Assembly: GCA_910583755.1 (NCBI GenBank)
Contig: CAJTZO010000046.1
Span: 1-13,646 of the forward strand
Direction: 5' to 3'
Length of the DNA: 13,646 bases
DNA from: an uncultured Clostridia bacterium
GTDB taxonomy: Bacteria > Bacillota > Clostridia > Lachnospirales > Anaerotignaceae
Below the pieces are notes generated by a model that saw nothing but the letters and a program-made list of their open reading frames with translations, had not been told where the DNA came from and did no database searches. Numbering within the stretch: position 1 is the stretch's first letter; every line of letters begins with the position of its first letter. This document shows positions 8,261 to 13,646 of this stretch, piece after piece. The translations under genes and the position numbers were made by a program.

Positions 8261-10597
8261 TTAAACTTCTTTTACTTCTTCTTCTGTTTGGCTTTTTTCT
8301 ACTGTTTCTATTTTTGTTTTTCTTGGTCTACCTGGTTTTCTTTTTGTTTCTGTTTTTTTGGGTCTATTAGATTTTTTTTCTGTTTCTATCTTTTTCGGTC
8401 TGCCAGGCTTTCTTTTGTTCTCTTTTGTTTCTTCTGCTTCTTCCGGCACTTCTGCACTTTCTTCCCATGGCTTTTCTGTTACTTCTGCCATTTCTTGGTC
8501 TTCTATTATTTCCTCTGTATCAATGCTTTCTTTTTTTAAAGGATTTCCAGCCATTTCATATGCCTGCTCGAACAAAAATTCTTGCACATTTAAGGTTTCC
8601 CCTTCTCTTTTTACTTTTACATATTTTCCATCTGGCATTTGTTCCCTTGCTTTTATATTATCTTTTAACATTGTTTGAAACATTGTTCGGATTCTATTTT
8701 TAATAGTAGTATCATAAATAGGAACTGCTACTTCTAAACGACGTACAGTATTTCTTGTCATCAAGTCTGCGGAAGAAAGGTACATTTTTTCCTCTGTTCC
8801 TTTGCCAAAAATATAGATACGAGAATGCTCTAAATATCTGCCCACAATGCTGATAATTCTAATGTTATCTGTATATCCTGGTATTTTAGAACGTAAGCAA
8901 CAAATTCCTCTTACGATTAAATCAATTTTAACACCTGCACGAGATGCTTTAATAAGTTGATTCATAATTTTTTTGTCTGTCAAGGAATTCATTTTAATGC
9001 CAATATAAGCATCTTCTCCTTTTTTCGCTTTTTCTGTTTCTCTTGTTATTAAATCTAGCACTTTATTTTGTAGACATTTTGGTGCAACCATCAAATGCTC
9101 CACATTATCTACCACTTCTCCTAAAGCAATGGCTTGAAAAACGCTGGAAGCTTCCTGTCCAATATCTGGATTTGCTGTCATAAGAGAAAGGTCTGTATAA
9201 AGTTTTGCTGTTTTTTCATTATAATTTCCTGTACCAATTTGTGTAATATATTCTATTTTTCCTTGTTTTTTTAAGGTAATTAAGCAAAGTTTAGAATGTA
9301 CTTTTAAATCATCTAATCCATAAATGACATGACAGCCGGCTGCTTCTAGCCTTCTTGACCACTCAATATTATTTTCTTCATCAAATCTTGCTTTTAATTC
9401 AACCAAAACATCTACTTGTTTTCCATTTTCTACTGCTTCAATCAAAGCACTTACAATTTTACTTGATTTTGCCAAACGGTACAAAGTCATTTTAATAGAA
9501 ACCACATCAGGGTCCACTGCTGCTTGACTGAGTAGATGTAAAAATGGTCTCATACTTTCGTAAGGATAAGAAAGTAAAATATCTTTTTTTTCAATTTGCT
9601 CTATCATGTATTTTCTAGGATTAATGGAAGCAGGAGATTGTGGCACTCTTTTTTCAAAAAATAAATTACTTTTTCCTCTTAAATAATCTCTGATATTAGA
9701 AACAAAAGATAAATCAATTGGAGCATGAGAATAAAATGTTTGTTCTTTTTTTAAGTCCATATATTTGCAAAGAGTTGCCACCGTTGCGCCATCCAATTCT
9801 CTGGAATATTCCAAACGAATGGGGGATAATTTTCTTCTACGTTTTACAACTTCTGCCATATGCTCTCTATAGTCTAAATCTTCATCGTAAATTTGTTCTG
9901 CATCAATATCTGCATTTCTTGTAATACGAATTAAAGATTTTGCATTAATTTTGTAATTTTTAAATACTTTGGGCAAAAAGTGTAATATCAGTTCTTCTGC
10001 TAATACAAAGCTTCCCCTTCTGGAAGGAAGTTCAATCAACCTTTCAAATACACCTGTATTACATGGGATAATTGCTATTTTTTCTTTTTCATTTTTGGTA
10101 TTTAAAATTGCTGCTACATAAATATTTTTATTTTTTAAAAAAGGAAAAGGTTGTTTTTTTCCTACTACAATGCTGGATAATAATGGTGAAATTTCTTTTT
10201 CAAAATAGTTTTCTAAATATTCTGTTTCCTTTTTAGAGATGGACTGAAAATTAATAATACGTACTCCTTCTTTTTCCAGTAATCCCAATAATTCCAAATA
10301 AATTTTATCCTTTTTAACGCCCAATTCTTTACAACGTTTTAATATTTCAACAATTTGTTCTTGTGCTGTCATATTTGTTTTATTGTCTTTGGCACTTTCT
10401 GAAAGAAGCATCTGGTCTCGCAAGGAGCCAACTCTTACCATAAAAAATTCGTCTAAATTACTTTGAAAAATAGATAAAAAGGACAGCCTTTCACAAAGAG
10501 GTACATTTTTATCCTCTGCTTCTTCTAATACTCTCTCATTGAATTGCAACCAAGACAATTCCCGATTTTGAAAACAATTTTTTTTCTCCTCTTTCAT
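8261..10597 (-). CDS. ppk1: Polyphosphate kinase 1 with an AT-hook-like C-terminal tail
   Basis: Ppk1 reversibly transfers the ATP gamma-phosphate to inorganic polyphosphate. The 778-residue protein has the N-terminal signature NRELSWLQFNERVLEEA (11-27), a middle head domain and the two phospholipase-D-like catalytic domains. His434 in DDLKVHSKLCLI is the expected autophosphorylated histidine, and His591 in RYLEHSRIYIF is the second conserved one; KARFDEENNIEWSRRLE (402-418) and GTGNYNEKTAKLYTD are also present. The conserved enzyme ends near residue 690. A roughly 90-residue extension follows: an acidic Glu-rich segment (691-725), then a basic segment with RKPGRPKK (729-736), NRPKK (744-748) and RKPGRPRK (753-760), then a short acidic end. 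GRP in basic flanks is the AT-hook core. GAGGGGGAA precedes the ATG at 10597. It is the first gene of a likely ppk-ppx-HAD operon. Enzyme identity is certain; the tail's function is inferred. Confidence 0.96.
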   Translation of the reverse strand: MKEEKKNCFQNRELSWLQFNERVLEEAEDKNVPLCERLSFLSIFQSNLDEFFMVRVGSLRDQMLLSESAKDNKTNMTAQEQIVEILKRCKELGVKKDKIYLELLGLLEKEGVRIINFQSISKKETEYLENYFEKEISPLLSSIVVGKKQPFPFLKNKNIYVAAILNTKNEKEKIAIIPCNTGVFERLIELPSRRGSFVLAEELILHFLPKVFKNYKINAKSLIRITRNADIDAEQIYDEDLDYREHMAEVVKRRRKLSPIRLEYSRELDGATVATLCKYMDLKKEQTFYSHAPIDLSFVSNIRDYLRGKSNLFFEKRVPQSPASINPRKYMIEQIEKKDILLSYPYESMRPFLHLLSQAAVDPDVVSIKMTLYRLAKSSKIVSALIEAVENGKQVDVLVELKARFDEENNIEWSRRLEAAGCHVIYGLDDLKVHSKLCLITLKKQGKIEYITQIGTGNYNEKTAKLYTDLSLMTANPDIGQEASSVFQAIALGEVVDNVEHLMVAPKCLQNKVLDLITRETEKAKKGEDAYIGIKMNSLTDKKIMNQLIKASRAGVKIDLIVRGICCLRSKIPGYTDNIRIISIVGRYLEHSRIYIFGKGTEEKMYLSSADLMTRNTVRRLEVAVPIYDTTIKNRIRTMFQTMLKDNIKAREQMPDGKYVKVKREGETLNVQEFLFEQAYEMAGNPLKKESIDTEEIIEDQEMAEVTEKPWEESAEVPEEAEETKENKRKPGRPKKIETEKKSNRPKKTETKRKPGRPRKTKIETVEKSQTEEEVKEV
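8297..8416 (-). repeat. Imperfect internal repeats encoding the basic ppk1 tail
   Basis: Codons 728-767 of ppk1 form three loosely repeated units of 10-17 residues: KRKPGRPKKIETEK, KSNRPKKTET and KRKPGRPRKTKIETVEK. The DNA is correspondingly repetitive and pyrimidine-rich on the plus strand. Long Cys/Phe-rich open frames on the plus strand here are only its complement. Confidence 0.75.
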
Positions 10598-10645
10598 ATT
10601 GGTTCCCCCTCTTATTTCACTGGATGATGTTATCTTTTCTTTTTT

Positions 10646-10677
10646 ATCATAACAAATATCTAAAAACAGCTTGTCAA
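10646..10677 (-). promoter_or_regulatory. Weak promoter candidate for ppk1
   Basis: On the minus strand a perfect TTGACA (10677-10672) is followed by TATGAT (10651-10646). The boxes are individually strong, but the spacer is 20 bases rather than 17, and the TTGACA is part of the recurrent TTGACARRYTG motif, which is not always promoter-linked. It lies about 50 bases upstream of the ATG. Confidence 0.25.
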
Positions 10678-10938
10678 AAAAGCCCTCAAACGCCTCAAAG
10701 AACCTTAATGCGAAACTAACGTTTCACTAAAAAGATTGATTTTATAAGGAAAAATGCTAGTTTTTCTATAAAAGTTTTTTGTCCAACTTTTTTTTAAAAA
10801 AGTTGGTGGGTGTGGGTGAAACCCACAAAAAAAGATTTTATTGACAGACTGTATCTAAAAAATCTCTTTTTATTTTATCAAAAAATAACAAAATAAAAAA
10901 GCCAATTTTATAAAAATACGATATATTTTATGATATAT

Positions 10939-10968
10939 TTGTAAGAATTAAATAACTTATACTATAGT
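10939..10968 (+). promoter_or_regulatory. Candidate promoter of the His-tail protein gene
   Basis: TTGTAA (10939-10944) and TATAGT (10963-10968) are 18 bases apart and lie about 110 bases before the start codon. An alternative -10, TATACT (10958-10963), has no -35 at proper spacing. The whole region is AT-rich, so chance matches are likely. Confidence 0.35.
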
Positions 10969-11079
10969 TACTTATTATTCTATGCGTATTTTTGAAATTT
11001 GTTCATAAAAATATTGTATCCATGTTGTTTTTGCTTTATAATTGGGAAAAATAATAAAAAATAGAAAGGAGATATTTTA

Positions 11080-12558
11080 TTGTCAAATTATATTTTAGAA
11101 GAAAAAATAAAAAATCTTTCGACACAATTTATTGAACAAAAAGCCATTGCAAGTTTTTTGTTGCTTTTGAACAGTATTTTAGAAAAAGAAGAACAAGAAG
11201 AAATTCATTACACGATACATGATGATATTTTCGCGTTGCAAAGTAAAATCAAGCAATATATTTTAGATTTGGAGTCTATATTAGAAGATAAAAAAGAAGT
11301 TCGTCTTGCTGCACTAGAGGATTGTATCCAACTAAAAAAGAATTTAATTTCTATTTATGAAAGCGTTCATCAATATATTTCCATTTGGAATTTACATTTT
11401 ACAAGAATCAATGATGAAATTGCTATTAGAAAATATAAAGAAGAAAAGATTGTGCAGGAAAATGATATAAACTGGAATGCATTTTATGCAGATTGTATTG
11501 ACTTTTTTGAAACTTCTTCTAATGCGTTAGAGCAAAAAACTCGGATGGCAGATATTTTAAAGTGTTTACCTTTCCGTATGGCACGTGAAAAATACTATGA
11601 TATTCTCAAAAAAAATATGGAATATTCTTTTTATGAACAATCAGAAAAGATAATCGAACGTTCTTTTACGATTTTTCGTTATATTATTATGCCAGAAAAA
11701 AATAAAAACTTAAATAAATATTTTACAGAAATACCAGAATGGATTATTTCTCAAAGTAATATAGTGCCAAGTGAATTATCCAATGAAGAACTAGAGCAAA
11801 AATATGATGATTTTGATACAGTTTTTAAAGAACTGGAAAAAATAGAAGATATGTTCCGCCGTTTTTTAGATGATATTAATTCCTTGATAATCCTTTTTTA
11901 CTTAGGATATTCTTTTACAGAATTGACGGAAAAAAACGTTTCCCATGCTGATTTTTACTATACCATTTGTGAAATGTTTACTGGTGAACTATCCGAAACA
12001 GAAAAAGAGGCTTACTTAGAGCGCTTAAATACTTCTTTAGAAAATGAAATTTCATCTGTTCTTGACCAAGGAAATGACATTGCAAAACAAGAAATAAAAT
12101 ATTTAAAAAAAATCAATGATTTTTCAGAATTAAGCGAGGATACACGTAAAATATTGTTAACAGAGGACTTTGTACGAAACTGCTATTTTGATAGTTTAGA
12201 TGAAGCATTATTTCAATTTGATATTTCCAAAGAGTTACCACCCGCTTCAGAGGAGTGGAAACAAAAAGTATTTGATGATTTTATTGCAGATGTCAGAGAA
12301 TCTTTTTCTACTTTGTCTATGCCTATCAGAAAAGCGTTGATGCAATTACTTTTAGGTGTTTTTCCACCTGTTTTTACAGTAGAAGAAATGCTTTCTATGA
12401 TAGAAACCGCAATAAAAGAAGCAGCTTCTTTTGAACATCGACTACTCATTGTTGATAAAATGGGAATGATATTTGAATCATATGGATTTCATGATAATGA
12501 TAAGCCAGAACATCACCACCATCATGACCATTGTGACTGTGGACATCACCATCATTAA
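11080..12558 (+). CDS. Uncharacterised alpha-helical protein with His/Cys-rich metal-binding-like tail
   Basis: I do not recognise this 492-residue family. It has no signal peptide and no clear membrane segment, is rich in Glu, Lys, Ile and Phe, and reads as helical throughout, with likely coiled-coil stretches around residues 30-110. The last 16 residues, starting at E477, are a histidine run: five His, then D-H-C-D-C-G and four His, ten His and two Cys in total. Such tails in other proteins (for example HypB, SlyD and UreE types) bind nickel or zinc, and histidine repeats can also bind polyphosphate. The start is the TTG at 11080, supported by AAAGGAGAT (11065-11073) six bases before it; no nearby ATG has a comparable site. 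The gene is monocistronic, divergent from ppk1 and ended by a strong hairpin. The histidines are encoded by mixed CAT and CAC codons. Confidence 0.85.
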   Translation: MSNYILEEKIKNLSTQFIEQKAIASFLLLLNSILEKEEQEEIHYTIHDDIFALQSKIKQYILDLESILEDKKEVRLAALEDCIQLKKNLISIYESVHQYISIWNLHFTRINDEIAIRKYKEEKIVQENDINWNAFYADCIDFFETSSNALEQKTRMADILKCLPFRMAREKYYDILKKNMEYSFYEQSEKIIERSFTIFRYIIMPEKNKNLNKYFTEIPEWIISQSNIVPSELSNEELEQKYDDFDTVFKELEKIEDMFRRFLDDINSLIILFYLGYSFTELTEKNVSHADFYYTICEMFTGELSETEKEAYLERLNTSLENEISSVLDQGNDIAKQEIKYLKKINDFSELSEDTRKILLTEDFVRNCYFDSLDEALFQFDISKELPPASEEWKQKVFDDFIADVRESFSTLSMPIRKALMQLLLGVFPPVFTVEEMLSMIETAIKEAASFEHRLLIVDKMGMIFESYGFHDNDKPEHHHHHDHCDCGHHHH

Positions 12559-12565
12559 TATAAAT

Positions 12566-12599
12566 AAAAGCTTGGTTTTAGGAAGAAAACCAGGCTTTT
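12566..12599. terminator. Bidirectional terminator shared by the His-tail and DUF2085 genes
   Basis: AAAAGCTTGGTTTT (12566-12579) pairs with AAAACCAGGCTTTT (12586-12599) through a 14-bp stem with one G-U pair and a six-base loop. Both outer ends are A/T runs, so RNA from either strand ends in a U-rich tract. The stem begins eight bases after the His-tail gene stop. It also contains the stop and last codons of the minus-strand DUF2085 gene. Confidence 0.85.
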
Positions 12600-12937
12600 A
12601 TTATTTCCCACAAAATAAGATGGGTATGCAATAAAAAAGAAAAAAAAGCAATACCGAAAAATACGCCTGTAAAAAAACGTAAGGCATTATTACTAAACCA
12701 CTTTGTTTTTGCTTGAAGTAGCCCATCTATTACCAAAGGTGCAGCAAATACAACACACCAGCCCCAACTTGCGTACCATCTCCACAAAATAAAACAAAAA
12801 CATTCTAATAGGATACCAACTAATTCCCCTGTACACCTAGCACAAATGGGAAACTGTTTTCCCTTCCAAAAAAAAGAACGTGCTGGCAGACTGTGACAAC
12901 CAAAAAATATCTTCAAAAAAAATCCGATTTTTTCCAT
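12578..12937 (-). CDS. DUF2085-family small membrane protein
   Basis: About 119 residues with the DUF2085 signature: CHSLPARSF, then GKQFPICARCTGE, APLVIDGLLQ and SNNALRFFTG. Two or three hydrophobic segments follow the Cys motif, so it is an integral membrane protein; the Cys-His and Cys-x-x-Cys residues suggest metal or thiol chemistry, but no function is established. I prefer the ATG at 12937; a TTG one codon upstream is possible. The ATG overlaps the TGA of the preceding zinc-ribbon gene by one base (TGATG) and has no visible ribosome binding site, which indicates translational coupling. Its last codons lie inside the terminator hairpin. Confidence 0.88.
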   Translation of the reverse strand: MEKIGFFLKIFFGCHSLPARSFFWKGKQFPICARCTGELVGILLECFCFILWRWYASWGWCVVFAAPLVIDGLLQAKTKWFSNNALRFFTGVFFGIAFFSFLLHTHLILWEIIKAWFSS

Positions 12938-13236
12938 CAATAATAAAGCATTGCAGCAAACACAATCAACGCTACATATACTGCAATAGGAAGAACAATG
13001 CTAAGAATAAAGCCGATAATCGCACCAATGCCAGCATTTTTTCCACAATTTGGTTTATAATCTTTCCAGATAATATATAGTATTAATCCGACAAGTGGCA
13101 ACACACAGCCTAAAACACCCCACCACTTACTGCCACTGTCTTCTATGGTCATTTTTTGGGGCAAAACAGGAGTATCACAATAGGGGCATTGTACAATATC
13201 ATTTTCAATTTCTTTTCCACAGTTTCTACAATACAT
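12937..13236 (-). CDS. Zinc-ribbon membrane protein (second tandem copy)
   Basis: A 99-residue protein with an N-terminal zinc ribbon, MYCRNCGKEI then QCPYCDTP (C3, C6, C17, C20), a short linker and two hydrophobic segments (about 40-57 and 69-96) around the conserved loop WKDYKPNCGKNAGIGA. This is the common zinc-ribbon-plus-membrane architecture of Firmicutes; function unknown. It is clearly paralogous to the gene just upstream. GAGGGG lies four to nine bases before the ATG at 13236. The TGA is fused to the DUF2085 start codon. Confidence 0.88.
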   Translation of the reverse strand: MYCRNCGKEIENDIVQCPYCDTPVLPQKMTIEDSGSKWWGVLGCVLPLVGLILYIIWKDYKPNCGKNAGIGAIIGFILSIVLPIAVYVALIVFAAMLYY

Positions 13237-13250
13237 TTTCTTTCCCCTCT

Positions 13251-13571
13251 TTACAAGTTAAGAAGTAATTGAGCACCTTCAACCTCCAGATTAGCAACGC
13301 CAACCATTAAAACAAAAAAAACAATATAGCACAGAACCGTTAAAATAACGTTGATAAGTGCACCAATACCCGCATTTTTACCAGATTTTGGTTTAGTATC
13401 TTTCCACACAATAAATAGTATCAATCCAACAAGCGGAATACAGCAGCCCAAAACGCCCCACCAGATACTTCCACTATCTTCTACTGTGGTTTTAGCAGTA
13501 AGTGGAGTATTGCAATAAGGACATTGTACAAGGTTATTGTCAATTTCTTTTCCGCAATTTTTGCAATACAT
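13251..13571 (-). CDS. Zinc-ribbon membrane protein (first tandem copy)
   Basis: A 106-residue paralogue of the next gene, sharing MYCxNCGKEI, VQCPYC, VEDSGSxWWGVLGC, PLVGLIL and the GKNAGIGA loop. C3, C6, C17 and C20 form the zinc ribbon. The first hydrophobic segment is well conserved and the second is diverged, ending in a longer acidic tail (EVEGAQLLLNL). A strong AGGAGGGGG precedes the ATG at 13571. It is separated from its paralogue by 14 bp and is the first visible gene of the three-gene unit; the 75 bases beyond it to the window edge are AT-rich leader with a possible TTTCAA-N17-TATCAT promoter on the minus strand. Confidence 0.88.
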   Translation of the reverse strand: MYCKNCGKEIDNNLVQCPYCNTPLTAKTTVEDSGSIWWGVLGCCIPLVGLILFIVWKDTKPKSGKNAGIGALINVILTVLCYIVFFVLMVGVANLEVEGAQLLLNL

Positions 13572-13646
13572 TTCTTCCCCCTCCTTATAAAAAGGTTCTG
13601 TTACGTTAAAATGATATAGACAACAGCTCCTTATTGAAAGTACAAT

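Larger units (their letters stand above)
10598..11079. other. 482-bp gene-free divergent region with stacked hairpins
   Basis: No credible gene is present. From the ppk1 side: a CCTCAAA direct repeat with 9-bp period (10684-10699); hairpin GAAAC-TAAC-GTTTC (10712-10725); a bulged hairpin TTATA-AG-GAAAAA with TTTTTCTATAA (10742-10771); CCAACTTTTTT pairing with AAAAAAGTTGG (10783-10806); and TGTGGGT-GAA-ACCCACA (10811-10827). The block is bracketed by inverted near-copies of TTGACARRYTG, at 10667-10677 (minus) and 10841-10851 (plus). Past 10852 the sequence is very AT-rich, with a 12-bp-period repeat GATATATTTTAT/GATATATTTGTA (10920-10943) leading into the His-tail gene promoter. It must carry both divergent promoters; the hairpin block of about 185 bp looks like an inserted palindromic element. 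Confidence 0.6.

Noticed and set aside
8288..8703. Overlapping Phe/Cys- or Ser-rich plus-strand frames opposite the ppk1 tail
   Set aside because: They are the reverse complement of the Lys/Glu-rich ppk1 tail, lack ribosome binding sites and show no family features.
10783..10827. Classical terminator for ppk1 or the His-tail gene
   Set aside because: The hairpins lie upstream of both divergent genes, and the plus-strand side is followed by A rather than T, so they do not fit a terminator for any visible gene.
10598..11079. Riboswitch or known structured leader upstream of ppk1 or the His-tail gene
   Set aside because: I found no conserved riboswitch core I could name; the hairpins are AT-rich palindromes better explained as repeat-element structure.
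12536..12558. Cloning-vector His-tag artefact at the end of the 11080 gene
   Set aside because: The His codons are mixed, interrupted by D-H-C-D-C-G, run directly into a native stop and terminator, and no vector sequence follows.

Overview
The window is AT-rich DNA from a Gram-positive strict anaerobe, most likely a member of the Clostridia (a Lachnospiraceae/Anaerotignaceae-like genome is my guess). The evidence is an S-layer-homology (SLH) surface protein, a clostridial-type D-Ala-D-Ala carboxypeptidase, a group B [FeFe] hydrogenase, strong AGGAGG-type ribosome binding sites and some TTG starts. I see no rRNA, tRNA, CRISPR array, transposase or phage gene.

Layout. (1) Bases 1-3305 (+): the 3' part of a very large SLH-anchored surface protein. 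It ends in two nearly identical 129-residue modules and is followed by a strong terminator. (2) 3383-4534 (-): a secreted DacA/DacF-type carboxypeptidase, divergent from (3) 4662-6164 (+): a monomeric group B [FeFe] hydrogenase. (4) 6165-6352: a non-coding stretch made almost entirely of inverted repeats between two convergent genes. (5) 10597-6353 (-): a polyphosphate gene set in the order ppk1, a short Ppx/GppA phosphatase and a Cof-type HAD phosphatase. (6) 10598-11079: a 482-bp gene-free divergent region full of hairpins. (7) 11080-12558 (+): an unrecognised alpha-helical protein with a histidine/cysteine-rich C-terminal tail. (8) 13571-12578 (-): two tandem zinc-ribbon membrane proteins and a DUF2085 membrane protein, closely packed and translationally coupled.

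How the genes may work together. Ppk1 makes polyphosphate from ATP and the Ppx/GppA protein could degrade it or act on (p)ppGpp. The HAD protein is a phosphatase of unknown substrate. Two features stand out around this set. Ppk1 carries an unusual C-terminal extension of about 90 residues that is acidic and lysine-rich and contains two canonical AT-hook cores (GRP in basic flanks) plus a degenerate third. The gene divergent from ppk1 encodes a protein ending in ten histidines within its last 15 residues. Lysine-rich acidic stretches and histidine repeats are both known types of polyphosphate-binding or polyphosphate-modified sequence, and AT-hooks bind AT-rich DNA. A nucleoid-tethered polyphosphate synthase with a polyphosphate- or metal-binding partner is therefore a testable but unproven idea.

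A second theme is intergenic. The motif TTGACA-R-R-Y-T-G occurs four times, only in the gene-free stretches between the hydrogenase and the His-tail gene, and is associated with hairpins. It may mark a small dispersed palindromic element family.
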